The notes: a model not told the origin generated them from the sequence alone. A DNA stretch of 56,475 bases from Acidimicrobiaceae bacterium (GCA_003151475.1 PLXQ01000037.1:1-56475); one strand, 5' to 3'. Shown: positions 25,160 to 34,991, counted from the stretch's first letter. Made by a program: numbers and translations.

Positions 25160-26590
25160 GTGACCACCTGGACCGAGGGCGCCATTCCTGTCTCTGACCC
25201 CCACGCTCATTTTCAGCGTGTCGCCGGGCGCCTGTCGCGTGTCCTCGGCGCCGCCGACGAGTCGACACTCGACGTAGCGGCGGCCACTTGCCTCGAGGAG
25301 CTCGGGGGCTTCGCCGACGTCGACGTCGCCTTCATCACCTTGTTGGACGACGACACCTGCGTGAGCGACGACTGGCACTGGATCCGTCCGGGGCTGAGCG
25401 CGACGGCACCACCGATCGGCTCTCAGTTGTCGGCCAGCTTCGGCTCCGCCCTCGAGGTGCTGCGGGCGGGCAACACCGTCGTCATCGACGACCTCTCGCG
25501 CCTCGAGCTGGACTCTTCGGTGCGCGCCCTGGCAACGGCCAACGGATTGCAGGCCATCATGGTCGCTCCCGTCATGGTGGGTTCGCAGCTCCTCGGCGTC
25601 ATGGGCCTGCAGGTGTTCCATCGGGCCCAGAACTGGGAGCGCAACCTCGTCGTGCAGATCGAGCTGCTGGCCCAGACCCTCGTCCAGGCCGTCTCCCGTA
25701 CCCGTCAACAAGGGGCTTTGGCCGTGGCCAACGCCCGCGCGCGGCGCATCGCCGAGTACATCCCCGACGGACTGCTCCTGCTCAGCACCAAAGGCGTCGT
25801 CTCGTGGGTCTCGCCGTCGTTCTGCGCGATGTCAGGACTTCCGGCCAGCCGGATCCTGCACCAGTCGGCCTCCTCCTTCTTCCACCCGTCGCACCGTCAA
25901 GCGTTCGAGGAGCAGATGGCGCGTGCCATCCGCCGCCATGACGCCCAGATCACCGTCCAGTTCCAGAGTGAGACCGGTGACTGGCGCTGGGCCGATGTGG
26001 CGCTGGCGCTGTCGGCCGAACCGGACTCCGGTGTTCCCAACGAGATTGTGGTCAGCGTGCGCGACGTCCACGAGCGTCACCTGCGCGAGCAGAATCTCGT
26101 CCGCCAGGCCGACCTCGATCCCCTGACCGGTCTGGCCAACCGCTTGGCCTTCGAAAAGGCCATCACCATGCTGGCCGACCGCGACATCGAGGTCATGGTG
26201 GCGTTCTGCGACATCGACAACTTCAAGACCATCAACGACCACTTCGGCCATGACGTGGGCGACACCGTCCTGCAGAAGGTGGCGGCCGCCATCGGAACCG
26301 TGGTACGCGGCGACGACATCGTGGCCCGGTTCGGCGGCGACGAGTTCGCCGTGGTAGTGACCGTCGACGACAGCCACGCTCTTTTCCCCCTCGGAGCCCG
26401 CCTTCTCGGTGTGACCCGGGAGTTGGCCGTGGAGGGCACCCAGATCTCGCTGTCGGTGGGTGTCTGCGGACCAGGTCCCGCCTCCGATGCAGCCGCCATG
26501 CGGCAGAAGGCCGATCAGGCCATGTACAGCGTCAAGCGGAACAACAAGAACAACTGGGCCGAGGTCGACTGGAACCCGCCCCCGACCTGA
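25160..26590 (+). CDS. GAF-PAS-GGDEF diguanylate cyclase
   Basis: A 476-residue cytoplasmic signalling protein. A GAF domain spans about residues 15-185, a PAS domain about 190-305 and a GGDEF domain about 310-470. The active site FGGDEF (near residue 392) is intact, and an RGDD I-site lies five residues before it, so synthesis of c-di-GMP with product inhibition is expected. No EAL domain is fused. Start GTG; no strong ribosome site was seen. The helically phased 11-bp repeats at 25090 are just upstream. Confidence 0.9.
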   Translation: MTTWTEGAIPVSDPHAHFQRVAGRLSRVLGAADESTLDVAAATCLEELGGFADVDVAFITLLDDDTCVSDDWHWIRPGLSATAPPIGSQLSASFGSALEVLRAGNTVVIDDLSRLELDSSVRALATANGLQAIMVAPVMVGSQLLGVMGLQVFHRAQNWERNLVVQIELLAQTLVQAVSRTRQQGALAVANARARRIAEYIPDGLLLLSTKGVVSWVSPSFCAMSGLPASRILHQSASSFFHPSHRQAFEEQMARAIRRHDAQITVQFQSETGDWRWADVALALSAEPDSGVPNEIVVSVRDVHERHLREQNLVRQADLDPLTGLANRLAFEKAITMLADRDIEVMVAFCDIDNFKTINDHFGHDVGDTVLQKVAAAIGTVVRGDDIVARFGGDEFAVVVTVDDSHALFPLGARLLGVTRELAVEGTQISLSVGVCGPGPASDAAAMRQKADQAMYSVKRNNKNNWAEVDWNPPPT

Positions 26591-26631
26591 CCCGAGAAAA
26601 GCATCGTGTCGCCCGTTAGTCTGACCCGGCG

Positions 26632-26919
26632 ATGATCGAGATCACGACCTTCCGGCTCACGACGGCGACCGATGAAGATGCGTTCCGGGCCGCCGACAAG
26701 AGACTGCAGTCCGACTTCGCCTACCGCCAAGCCGGCCTGTTGCGCAGGACGACCGCTCGCAACGACCAGGGGGACTGGATCGTCATCGATCTCTGGCGGA
26801 CGGCGGGCGACGCCGACGCTTCGGGGGCCCGCCGGATCGATGACCCGGTGGCGACCCGGTTCATGTCGTTCGTCGACGCCACCACCGTGCACACCGAGCG
26901 CTACGACACCTTGGACTAA
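26632..26919 (+). CDS. Small dimeric alpha/beta-barrel-like protein
   Basis: A 95-residue protein, MIEITTFRLT...DEDAFRAADKRLQSDF...GDWIVIDLWRT, whose beta-alpha-beta-beta layout resembles antibiotic-biosynthesis monooxygenase/heme-degrading (ABM) folds. No catalytic residues can be assigned. It stands alone between the GGDEF gene and a convergent VOC gene. Confidence 0.6.
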   Translation: MIEITTFRLTTATDEDAFRAADKRLQSDFAYRQAGLLRRTTARNDQGDWIVIDLWRTAGDADASGARRIDDPVATRFMSFVDATTVHTERYDTLD

Positions 26920-26939
26920 GCGCTTCCCCGACGAAAGCG

Positions 26940-27293
26940 TCACTGCTGGACGAGCACCAGGGCGACGCCTTCGGGATCGTCGATGGCAGCCAGCGTCGGA
27001 CCACCGGGAATGTCGAAGGGTTCAGCCACGATCTGACCACCGAGCTCCACCGCCAGCGCCAGTGACGCACGCAGATCGCGTACCTGGACGTAGAGGGTCA
27101 CGCCGGCCCGGTCTCCCTGGCGCATGTGACCGGCCGGGCCGGGCTCCGGACCACCGAGACCGGCGGGAATGGCCATGATCGGTCCTTCCCCGATGTCCCA
27201 ATGACACAGGGCCCGGTAGAAGGCGGCCTGCTTCACCGGGTCACGGGCCACGATCTCGAAGTGCACGACCGGCCTGGACCAGTCATCTCCCAC
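26940..27293 (-). CDS. VOC family (glyoxalase/bleomycin-resistance) protein
   Basis: A 117-residue single VOC domain: PVVHFEIVARDPVKQAAFYR at the start and TLAAIDDPEGVALVLVQQ at the end, with GVTLYVQVRDL between. Such proteins dimerise and may bind metal; the substrate is not predictable. GTG start with GGAGG five bases upstream. It converges on the ABM-like gene. Confidence 0.82.
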   Translation of the reverse strand: MGDDWSRPVVHFEIVARDPVKQAAFYRALCHWDIGEGPIMAIPAGLGGPEPGPAGHMRQGDRAGVTLYVQVRDLRASLALAVELGGQIVAEPFDIPGGPTLAAIDDPEGVALVLVQQ

Positions 27294-27504
27294 GATGTCC
27301 TCCGATCCTTCTTCGCCATCCAGGCTGGCACATTTCGGGGACCGATCGTCGCCTGAGCGAATGGGGAAACGGGGCCGCCTTCAGTCGCCGTGGCGCTATG
27401 CCGATATCAAATGAGGAACCCTGAGGGGTGCTCCGTTCGGACCAGACGAGCTTCGCCCAGTCGCCTCTCCTCGCCCGGCATCGACTCTTCGGCCACCGAA
27501 GGGG

Positions 27505-30396
27505 GTGTCATGTCCGAAAACGAGCGCCGCCCGCACCCCGAACACTGCCACCGGGGGTCGCCCGTTGCCTGAAGCAGATCTGCGAGGCGGCGACGGCGAC
27601 GCCATACGGTTCCAGGCCGACCTCCTCGCCGCCGTCGGACAGGCGGTCGTGGCGTCGGACCCCGCCGGCCGGGTCACCTACTGGAACACGGCGGCCGAGC
27701 GCCTCTACGGCTGGCCGGCGACCGAAGCCATGGGTCGGAGTCTGAACGATCTCATCGGCGCCCGCGAGACAACAGAACAGGGCGATGCCATTCTCGCCGA
27801 ACTGCGCCGGGGGAAATGCTGGTCGGGAGACTTCTTCGTCCAGGACCGCGGCGGACGCCGATTCCCCGTCTACGTCACCGACACCCCCGTCTTCGACCGA
27901 CAGGGGCGGCTGACGGCGATCATCGGAGTCTCGGTGGACATCACCGAGAGCCGCGAGGCCGAGCGGTCGCGCCGACAGCTCGTGGCCATCGTGGAGGGGT
28001 CCGGTGACGCCATTTTCGGCACCGCCACCGATGGGACCGTGACCAGTTGGAACGCGGCGGCGGAACGGCTCTTCGGATTCGGTGCCGGGGAGATCATCGG
28101 TCAACCTTTCTCGCTCCTGGCTCCGCCAGACAGGGTCGTCGAGCAAGATCAGATGCGGGCCCGGCTCAGTGCCGGCGGTCCCCACGAGCGCCTCGAGACC
28201 ATCCGGCGTCGCCGCGACGGGAGCACCGTCGAGGTGCTCATCACGGCATCCACGGCCACCGATGAGCAGGGACAGGTCATAGGGCTCTCGGTCATCGCCC
28301 ACGACATCACCGATCGGCGACAGGCGCAGACGGCCCTGGAGACGAGCCGGTCGAGGTTGGCCGAAGCCCAGCGCACGGCCCACCTGGGAAGTTTCGAATT
28401 CGATCTCACGAACGGCGAGCTCACCTGGTCCGAGGAGTACCACCGGATCCTCGGACTCGATCTCGACCGCGCCCCCACGGCCGAGCTCTTCGCCTCACTG
28501 CTCCATCCCGACGACCTCGGTTGGGTAAGCCGGGTCTGGGTGGACGCCCTCAAAAGCGGATCCTCCTTCGACACCATCTGCCGGATCGTGCGCGGCGACG
28601 CGCAGGAGCGCTGGGTCCGCTCCCGGGGTTCCGCCGAGCGGGCCGACGACGGCAAAGTGATCAAGGTCGTCGGTACATTGATGGACGAGACCGAACGGGT
28701 CGAGGCCGAGCAGGTGCGCAAGTTGGCCGAGACGCGCTTCGAGATCGGCTTCGAACAGTCGGCCATCGGCACCATCATCGCCGACGCCAACGGATCGCCG
28801 ATCCGGGTGAACCGGGCGACCTGCGCCTTACTCGGACGACCGCCGAACGAGCTCATCGGGAGGCACATGGGGGAATACACCCATCCCGACGACGCCCCCC
28901 TGGCCGAGGCGGTGCGGGCCGGGGTGATGGCGGGCCACGACACGTATCAGGACGAGCGGCGTTACATACGGCCCGATTCTTCGGTGGTGTGGGCCTCATC
29001 CAACGTCACCCTCGTGCGCAGTGAGTCGGGGGAGGCCCAGTACTTCTTCGTCCAGCTCGAGGACATCACCGGGCGCAAGCTCATGGAGCAGGAGCTCGCC
29101 CACCAGGTGCTGCACGACTCGCTCACCGGCCTCCCCAACCGGACACTGCTCACCGAACGCCTGACCCACGGTCTGGCCGGTTCCCGCCGCCGCGGCTCGA
29201 AAGTCGGGGTGATCTTCCTCGACATCGATCATTTCAAGGTGGTGAACGACTCGTTGGGCCACACCTACGGTGACGACATCCTGCGCCATGCGGCGGCCCA
29301 GATCGCCGGGGCCATCCGGCCCGGTGACACCGTGGCCCGATTCGGGGGCGACGAATTCGTGGTCGTCTGTGACGACATCTCAATGCCCGAGACCGAACAG
29401 GTGGCCACCCGAGTCCTCGAGGCCATCAACGTCCCGTGCCAGATAGGCGATCAAGAGTTGAACATCACCGCCAGTCTCGGCATCGCCGTGGCCGACGGCA
29501 CGGCGACACCGGAGAGCCTGCTGCGCGATTCGGACGCGGCGATGTACCGGGCCAAGGAACGTGGGCGCGGACGCGTCGAGCTGTTCGACGAGGCGCTTCG
29601 GTCAAAGACGGAGCGACTGTCAGCCACGGCGTCAGCGATGCACAGAGCGCTCGAGCGCAATGAGTTCACGGTCTACTACCAGCCGGTCGTCGACCTCTCG
29701 ACAGGGGCCCTCGTCAGTGCCGAAGCTCTTCTGCGGTGGCAGCATCCCGTTCTCGGCCTGGTGGGCCCCGACGAGATCATTCCCTTCGCCGAGGAGACCG
29801 GTCTCATCGTTCCTATCGGCGCCTGGGTTCTGGAGCAGGCGTGCCGACAACTCGTGCGGTGGCAGCGCTCCGACCCCTCCATGTCGGTGGCCGTGAACTT
29901 CTCTGTGCGTCAGATCCTCGCTCCCGACGTCACCGAACTCGTCGACGCCGTGCTCCGGCGGACCGGAGCCCGTGCCGAAGACCTCTACCTGGAGCTGACC
30001 GAAAGTGTCTTCATGCGCGACATCGACTACTTCGCCCGGACGTTGGGCGCCCTGAAGGCGCTCGGTATCCGCCTGGCCGTCGACGACTTCGGTACGGGCT
30101 ACTCGTCGCTCAGCTACCTGAAGCGCTTCCCCTTCGACGCCGTGAAGGTGGACCGCTCCTTCGTCGACGGGCTCGGTACCGACCCGCATGACTCGGCCCT
30201 GGTAGCCGCCATCGTGGCCATGGCCGACGCCCTCGATCTGGAAGTGATCGCCGAGGGCGTCGAGACCGCTGGTCAGCTCGCCGACCTGAAGAGGCTGCAC
30301 TGCCGCCGGGCTCAGGGGTTCTACCTGGCCCGGCCCATGACCGCCGATGCCATCACATCGCTGGTCGAAGAGCCACACCACTGGATCGTCGACTGA
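27505..30396 (+). CDS. Multi-PAS GGDEF-EAL c-di-GMP signalling protein
   Basis: A 963-residue protein with four PAS domains (about residues 37-150, 160-275, 283-400 and 405-525), then GGDEF (about 530-690) and EAL (about 700-950). FGGDEF (near 613) is intact with an RPGD I-site five residues before it. The EAL part keeps [10 protein letters not shown] (near 739), [10 protein letters not shown] and IAEGVET, so phosphodiesterase activity is also plausible. No membrane segment is seen. The start is uncertain: GTG 27505 has the best frame, but the good ribosome site serves an ATG at 27510 in another frame. TTG 27565 is a second option. Confidence 0.88.
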   Translation: MSCPKTSAARTPNTATGGRPLPEADLRGGDGDAIRFQADLLAAVGQAVVASDPAGRVTYWNTAAERLYGWPATEAMGRSLNDLIGARETTEQGDAILAELRRGKCWSGDFFVQDRGGRRFPVYVTDTPVFDRQGRLTAIIGVSVDITESREAERSRRQLVAIVEGSGDAIFGTATDGTVTSWNAAAERLFGFGAGEIIGQPFSLLAPPDRVVEQDQMRARLSAGGPHERLETIRRRRDGSTVEVLITASTATDEQGQVIGLSVIAHDITDRRQAQTALETSRSRLAEAQRTAHLGSFEFDLTNGELTWSEEYHRILGLDLDRAPTAELFASLLHPDDLGWVSRVWVDALKSGSSFDTICRIVRGDAQERWVRSRGSAERADDGKVIKVVGTLMDETERVEAEQVRKLAETRFEIGFEQSAIGTIIADANGSPIRVNRATCALLGRPPNELIGRHMGEYTHPDDAPLAEAVRAGVMAGHDTYQDERRYIRPDSSVVWASSNVTLVRSESGEAQYFFVQLEDITGRKLMEQELAHQVLHDSLTGLPNRTLLTERLTHGLAGSRRRGSKVGVIFLDIDHFKVVNDSLGHTYGDDILRHAAAQIAGAIRPGDTVARFGGDEFVVVCDDISMPETEQVATRVLEAINVPCQIGDQELNITASLGIAVADGTATPESLLRDSDAAMYRAKERGRGRVELFDEALRSKTERLSATASAMHRALERNEFTVYYQPVVDLSTGALVSAEALLRWQHPVLGLVGPDEIIPFAEETGLIVPIGAWVLEQACRQLVRWQRSDPSMSVAVNFSVRQILAPDVTELVDAVLRRTGARAEDLYLELTESVFMRDIDYFARTLGALKALGIRLAVDDFGTGYSSLSYLKRFPFDAVKVDRSFVDGLGTDPHDSALVAAIVAMADALDLEVIAEGVETAGQLADLKRLHCRRAQGFYLARPMTADAITSLVEEPHHWIVD
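27510..27572 (+). CDS. Possible 20-codon leader peptide overlapping the PAS-GGDEF-EAL gene
   Basis: ATG at 27510, with AAGGGGG four bases upstream, encodes [20 protein letters not shown] and stops at 27570-27572. That stop overlaps a TTG (27565) that is in frame with the large gene. The layout would allow translational coupling. It may equally be coincidence. Confidence 0.25.
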   Translation: MSENERRPHPEHCHRGSPVA

Positions 30397-30398
30397 CC

Positions 30399-30415
30399 GA
30401 CCGCTCCGTGCGGTC
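30399..30415. terminator. Hairpin after the GGDEF-EAL stop
   Basis: GACCGC and GCGGTC form a perfect 6-bp stem around TCCGT, starting two bases after the stop codon. No T-tract follows, so a weak or Rho-dependent terminator is likely. Confidence 0.4.
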
Positions 30416-30516
30416 CGGGGTCGTCCCCACTCACTGCCGTCTCTGTCAGGCGGCGTCCGCTCCCACGATGGGCGTTCCTGGGCCGCCGGGGACGGCGTTC
30501 GCTCCGCCCTGGTAGG

Positions 30517-30663
30517 TGGTGCCGCCAGTGCATCTCCACCCAGGGCGATACGCACCAGTCGGGGCGTGATCTGGTTCACGGCCACCACCTCCACCGGCCG
30601 GAACTGCCGGCGGGGCCTCGGGCTCGTTGTCGGCGGCGTGGGCATCAGCGTTCTCCTGGGCAT
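30517..30663 (-). pseudogene. Remnant of a siderophore-interacting (SIP/FAD-binding) protein
   Basis: A reading frame from the ATG at 30663 contains RRQFRPVEVVAVNQITPRLV followed by RIALGGDALA. This is the characteristic N-terminal FAD-binding start of siderophore-interacting ferric reductases. The similarity ends near 30517, and the following residues are not SIP-like in any frame. Only about 45 of some 270 residues remain. The rest of the 330-base gap between the GGDEF-EAL gene and the MFS gene holds nothing else recognisable. Confidence 0.5.
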
Positions 30664-30696
30664 CGGCCATCTCCTGGACACGGACAGGGCAACCAC

Positions 30697-30732
30697 ATCG
30701 GTGCCGGCTCATCGATCGGTGCCGGCTCATGC
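30697..30732. repeat. 18-bp tandem duplication at the MFS stop
   Basis: ATCGGTGCCGGCTCATCG is followed by ATCGGTGCCGGCTCATGC. The MFS stop codon lies in the second copy. Confidence 0.7.
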
Positions 30733-32187
30733 CACCTCGACGGCGACGGCTGCCTTCTGCGTTCGAGCCGCCAACCGGCCCCGGCGTACCAGGGTGGCGG
30801 CGGCGTCACCGTCGCTCACGGTGATTGCAGCCAGCGAGGCCAGCAGGGCGATACCGGCGGCGGCCAGGAAGCCGGCGTGGTAAGCGGTGAGATTGGGCAC
30901 GACCCGCCCCGCTGATACCCGTGTCGGGCCGGCGGCGGCCAGCACGGTGGTCAGAACAGCCACGCCGGCGGCGCCGCCCAGCTGGCGGGCGGCGTTGAAC
31001 AAGGTCGACGCCCGTCCCGTGCGTTCCGGGCTGATGGTGGCGAACGACGCCGCCTGAGCGGGAATGAAGACGCACGACATTCCCAGCCCGATAACGAGCA
31101 TGGCCGCTCGCGCCCACCACAGGCTGGTACCGGCCCCTATCGCCGCCATGGAGGCCATGGCGGCGGCCACGAAGACCAACCCACCGGCCATGATCCGGCG
31201 TGGACCGAGCACGGGGTAGAGCAACCGGCTGACAATCTGGGCGCCGATCAGGACTCCGAGCGCCTCAGGGAAGGTGTTGAGGCCCGACTGGAGCGCCGAG
31301 AGATGCAACGCATCCTGATAGAAGAGCGCCACCAGGAACAGCACGCCCAGGAAGGCGACCGCTCCCAGGGTCAGAACGGCGCTGGTGGCGCGAAAGAGGC
31401 GGTCGCCATAGACACGCAGGTCGATCAGCGGCTTCGCCTGACGCAACTCGAAGAACACCATGGCGAGGAGGAGCACGAGCCCGGCAGCGATGGTGACCAG
31501 CACGGGCGTAGTGGCCCATCCCTTGAGCGGGCCTTCGGAGACGCCGTACATGAGCAGACCAAGGCCGCTCGCCGCTAATAGGAAACCGGCCAGGTCGAAT
31601 CGGCCCGGGTGGGCCTGGGCGTGGTCGTCGAGGAACAGGGCACCGAAGACGAAGGCGGCGATCCCGATGGGGACGTTCACGTAGAAGACCCATCGCCACG
31701 ACAAGTCGGTGACAAGGAGGCCGCCGAGCACGGGGCCCAGTGCCGGTGCGAGGGCGGTGGGGATCATCAAGATGCTCGACGCACGGATCCGCTCCGCCGG
31801 GGGGAACACCCGGAAGAGCATGGCCATCCCCACCGGGGTCATGAGACCGCCGGCGGCGCCCTGGAGGACGCGGAACACGACCAGTTCGCCCAGGCTGCTG
31901 GCGAGGCCACACAACGCCGACGCGGCGGTGAAGAGCACGACCGAGAAGAGCAGGACCTTGCGGCCACCGAACCGGTCCCCCAGCCAGCCCGAGGCGGCCA
32001 GGAATACTCCGGTACTCACGAGAAAGCCGATCACCACGCTGTCGACGGCGTCAGAACGGGTGTGGAAGTCCCGCCCCATCACCGGAAGCGCCACATTGAC
32101 GATGGTCGTGTCCATGATGGCCATGAAGAGCGCGGCAACGTAGACGACGCCGACGGCGATCTTCTGGTTCACTCGGCGGGCACGCAC
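30727..32187 (-). CDS. MFS transporter, DHA2 drug-efflux family
   Basis: A 486-residue membrane protein with about 14 predicted helices, as in EmrB/QacA drug:H+ antiporters. MDTTIVNVALPVM in helix 1, GWLGDRFGGRKVLL (motif A) and the motif-C-like PTALAPALGPVLGGLL are present. It should export hydrophobic compounds. It is divergent from a MarR regulator across an 80-base region holding a perfect inverted repeat, the usual layout of a repressed efflux pump. Start GTG 32187; GTG 32172 is also possible. Confidence 0.9.
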   Translation of the reverse strand: MRARRVNQKIAVGVVYVAALFMAIMDTTIVNVALPVMGRDFHTRSDAVDSVVIGFLVSTGVFLAASGWLGDRFGGRKVLLFSVVLFTAASALCGLASSLGELVVFRVLQGAAGGLMTPVGMAMLFRVFPPAERIRASSILMIPTALAPALGPVLGGLLVTDLSWRWVFYVNVPIGIAAFVFGALFLDDHAQAHPGRFDLAGFLLAASGLGLLMYGVSEGPLKGWATTPVLVTIAAGLVLLLAMVFFELRQAKPLIDLRVYGDRLFRATSAVLTLGAVAFLGVLFLVALFYQDALHLSALQSGLNTFPEALGVLIGAQIVSRLLYPVLGPRRIMAGGLVFVAAAMASMAAIGAGTSLWWARAAMLVIGLGMSCVFIPAQAASFATISPERTGRASTLFNAARQLGGAAGVAVLTTVLAAAGPTRVSAGRVVPNLTAYHAGFLAAAGIALLASLAAITVSDGDAAATLVRRGRLAARTQKAAVAVEVA

Positions 32188-32190
32188 CCG

Positions 32191-32229
32191 TATATAGTTG
32201 TCTAATTCATTGAGCTTGTCAACTATATA
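32191..32229. promoter_or_regulatory. MarR operator: 10-bp perfect inverted repeat between MFS and MarR genes
   Basis: TATATAGTTG (32191-32200) and CAACTATATA (32220-32229) are perfect arms 19 bases apart. A TTGACA -35-like box for the MFS direction lies at 32222-32217. The AT-rich block stands out from the local GC content. The adjacent MarR protein is the likely ligand-responsive binder. Confidence 0.65.
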
Positions 32230-32266
32230 TGTTGCTGGATCATTGACTTCGGCGTACTATGACGGG

Positions 32267-32728
32267 GTGACGAACGTGGGGGACAAGGCAGCGCCAGATC
32301 CGGCCAGAGACGCGTGGGAGCGCATGCGTGAGCTGACCCATGACCCCCAGGTTCTCGGCAGCGTGCACGCGCTCGCCTCTGAGGCCGGCATCATTCCCGG
32401 TGCGGCCAGGGCCCTGCGGTACCTCTCGGGCCCCGAGCCCGTGCCCATGCGCCAGCTGGCCGCCAACCTGCGCTGCGACAGCTCCTACATCACCACCATC
32501 GTCGACAACCTGGAGGAAGCCGGAGTGGCGCGGCGCGAGGCCCACCCCACCGACCGGCGGATCAAGGTGGTGGTCCTCACCGAGGCCGGCCGGGTCGTCG
32601 CCGACCGCGTCGCCCAGGTGATCGGGACTCCGCCGCGGGCCTTCGACGCGCTGAGTACGCAGGAGACCGAAACCCTGCGCGACCTCCTACGCAAACTCAC
32701 GGCCGACTCCGAAGCTCTGCTCCTGTAG
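32267..32728 (+). CDS. MarR-family transcriptional regulator
   Basis: About 153 residues with a winged HTH: PVPMRQLAANLRCDSSYITT (recognition helix) and the wing ARREAHPTDRRIKVVVLTEAG with the conserved DRR. The dimerisation helices flank it. I chose GTG 32267 because upstream TTG/GTG starts fall within the operator; GTG 32276 is also possible. By position it controls the divergent efflux pump and itself. Confidence 0.85.
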   Translation: MTNVGDKAAPDPARDAWERMRELTHDPQVLGSVHALASEAGIIPGAARALRYLSGPEPVPMRQLAANLRCDSSYITTIVDNLEEAGVARREAHPTDRRIKVVVLTEAGRVVADRVAQVIGTPPRAFDALSTQETETLRDLLRKLTADSEALLL

Positions 32729-32756
32729 TCGTCGCTCCTAGAGTGGTCGCCGTCGC

Positions 32757-32909
32757 TCAGGCGGCGGCGTCGGCCCTCTCGAGCTGCTCCCTCTCACGTC
32801 CCGGGTGGGCGTTGATCAAGGCGCCTCCCACCACCGCGGCCCCGGCAATGACAACCAGGAACCACCAGTGTGCGCGCGTCGGCGCGTCCGCACCGCTTGG
32901 CGTCGCCAT
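32757..32909 (-). CDS. 50-residue single-pass membrane protein
   Basis: A short gene starting at ATG 32909 with GGAGG five bases upstream. The product reads MATPSGADAPTRAHWWFLVV followed by IAGAAVVGGALIN and a charged tail HPGREREQLERADAAA. It has one hydrophobic helix of about 18 residues after a polar N-terminus and a basic/acidic C-terminus. I do not recognise a family. The ribosome site and coherent topology favour a real gene. It converges on the MarR gene and starts some 200 bases from the alpha/beta hydrolase gene. Confidence 0.6.
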   Translation of the reverse strand: MATPSGADAPTRAHWWFLVVIAGAAVVGGALINAHPGREREQLERADAAA

Positions 32910-33116
32910 GGACACCTCCACTTTTGTCACCGACACGCTCCTTCAAACCACGTGATCCGCATTACCGGCGCCGGTGTTTTGCGGTCGGAACACTTTCGTC
33001 ACCACAACGTCACGCATGAATTCGGCGATGCGAGACGCCGAACACGGCAAGGACATAGTCGACGTGGGACGTCCGTCACCCGGGCCACCTTATCGTCGGC
33101 CCTCTCGGCTCTGCGC

Positions 33117-34139
33117 TCAGGTTCCGCTCTTCACGCTGCCCGTCAGGGTGCCGTCGGCATTTCCTGTGCGCTGCACCGTCCGCACAGGCTGACCACGTCG
33201 GAGGCGATCACGCCATACGTCGGACTCAAATTGTGAAGGCGCCGAATCCTTCAGGAACGCCCGAACCACCTCGACGAAACGTTCCGGGTCAGAACGATGG
33301 GGAAAGTGGCCCGCGTCCTCGAAGATCTCCAGCTTGCTCCCCGGCAACGCCTCGGCCGCCAGGAAGGCGTGTTCGACAGGGATGATGGCGTCGTGGGCTC
33401 CCCATAACAGCAGCGTCGGCATCCCCTCGGCCAGGTAGGCGCGGTCCAGCATGGTGATGACCTGGCCGCGCCAGTCCACACCGGAGCGCAGCGTGCGGAG
33501 TATGGCCCGGCGCGACGCAGCGTCTGGTAGTGCGTCGAAGACCTTCAGGATCTCCTCGGTGTCGCGTCCGAGATCCGTTCCCAGAAGACGAAGGGCGGCG
33601 GCGGCGAAGCGCGCGCCGGTCTTGAAGACGGGGGATCCGAAGGTAGGCATGAACAGATCGGCGTTGGGAGCGGCGGCCAGACGCAACAAGAGGCTCACAC
33701 TGCGGGCGATCCCCCCTGTCCCCACCAAGACGAGTCGCTCACAGCGCTCCGGAAAGGTGTACGCGAACTGGGCTGCCACTCCGCCTCCGAGGGAGTGCCC
33801 CACGACCGTGACCCGGTCGATATCGAGAACCGACAGCAGGTCCCTCATGCCGTTGGCGTAGGCCGCGATCGAGTAATCGGCCCGGGGTTTGTCCGAAAGC
33901 CCGTGCCCGAGCAGATCGGGAGCGATCACCCGGTGGTCGCGGGCGAACGACTCCATGACGGGCAACCATGTGCTCGAGGAGTCGCCGATGCCGTGGATCA
34001 GCAGAAGCGGTGGACCCTTCCCGGCGGAGAGAAATGCCCGCCGGTAGCCGTGAATCGTAAAGAAATTCGACTCAGGTCGTTCCTGTTGCTCCACTGTGCA
34101 AAGGGCGGACACCGCCACCTTCTCCGTTGATGTGCTCAT
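33117..34139 (-). CDS. Alpha/beta hydrolase
   Basis: A 340-residue alpha/beta-hydrolase. The oxyanion HGIGDSSSTW, nucleophile elbow VVGHSLGGG (Ser116), LLLWGAHDAIIP with the acid and DAGHFPH with the catalytic His are present in order. Esterase, lyase-type (MhpC/BphD-like) or thioesterase activity is possible. The C-terminal 40 residues are polar and probably disordered. It is not clearly in an operon; the 207 bases downstream hold no gene that I can support. Confidence 0.88.
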   Translation of the reverse strand: MSTSTEKVAVSALCTVEQQERPESNFFTIHGYRRAFLSAGKGPPLLLIHGIGDSSSTWLPVMESFARDHRVIAPDLLGHGLSDKPRADYSIAAYANGMRDLLSVLDIDRVTVVGHSLGGGVAAQFAYTFPERCERLVLVGTGGIARSVSLLLRLAAAPNADLFMPTFGSPVFKTGARFAAAALRLLGTDLGRDTEEILKVFDALPDAASRRAILRTLRSGVDWRGQVITMLDRAYLAEGMPTLLLWGAHDAIIPVEHAFLAAEALPGSKLEIFEDAGHFPHRSDPERFVEVVRAFLKDSAPSQFESDVWRDRLRRGQPVRTVQRTGNADGTLTGSVKSGT

Positions 34140-34312
34140 CGCTGCCCCCCGGGGGCTGTGTCCGGGTCGTCCAGCCTGCCTCCGGATCCCGTTCTACGGC
34201 CTCCCCGTCACGGCCGCGTGACGTCGCCGTGAACGCAGGGTTACGACCACGCCCCGTCCGCCACTCGGGCGGTGCCCCCAACGGGGGTTCAGGCGGGTTC
34301 AGGCCACCAGGT

Positions 34313-34747
34313 TCAGGCGACCGCCTTGCCGTTGGCCTGCCGAAGTCGATGGGCCATCGCCTCGAGCATTCTGTGCGCGACCTCAGGCGATGACTTCACC
34401 AGCGTCTCGAATTCGAACCTGTTGAGCACGAGAACATCCATATCGGTGCTGGCGACCACTGTCGCCGTGCGTGGGCCTCCGTCCAGGGTGGCCACCTCGC
34501 CAAAGAAGTCTCCGGGTCCGAACCGAGCCTCCTCGACGCCGCCCACCAGGCACGTCGCTGTGCCCGAGAGGACGATGAGAACCTCGGCGCCGCGGTTTCC
34601 GGCCGTCGTGAGACGTTTTCCCGCCCGGACCTGGACACGCGTGCCCAGATTGGAGAGCCGCCGCATGGTCCTTGCCGAACAGTCGGCGAATACCGGTAGC
34701 CCGCTGAGCTCTTCACCCCACTGTCGGTCTTTGAATTTTCGTGCCAT
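34313..34747 (-). CDS. Cyclic nucleotide-binding domain protein
   Basis: A 144-residue protein that is essentially one cNMP-binding beta-roll: GLPVFADCSARTMRRLSNLG at the start and the phosphate-binding cassette GDFFGEVATLDGGPRTATVV. The Gly-Glu and Arg of the cassette are kept, so cAMP or cGMP binding is plausible. There is no DNA-binding domain, so it is not a complete CRP. ATG 34747 has GGGGAG seven bases upstream. The 244 bases to the next gene hold nothing recognised. Confidence 0.82.
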   Translation of the reverse strand: MARKFKDRQWGEELSGLPVFADCSARTMRRLSNLGTRVQVRAGKRLTTAGNRGAEVLIVLSGTATCLVGGVEEARFGPGDFFGEVATLDGGPRTATVVASTDMDVLVLNRFEFETLVKSSPEVAHRMLEAMAHRLRQANGKAVA

Positions 34748-34991
34748 CGGATCACTCCCCGCATCTGCGGTTCGCTCTGCGTGTGATTTCACGATACGGG
34801 CAACGCGTTACAGGCCGATGAACGTGGCGCGAACGCCTGCTGAATCCTTCCAAGATGGAGCTGCCGAGAGCTCGAATATCCCCTGTCACCTGCGATGGCG
34901 CCGTCCCGCTATCGCCGGCCGGCGCGAGGATCGCCGGTCATCACTCATAATGACCGTCAGCGAAAGCGCGGACGGAAGGTGGTTGGTCACC

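Noticed and set aside
34140..34312. A gene between the alpha/beta hydrolase and the cyclic-nucleotide-binding gene
   Set aside because: Short frames exist on both strands, but none has a ribosome site or recognisable sequence.
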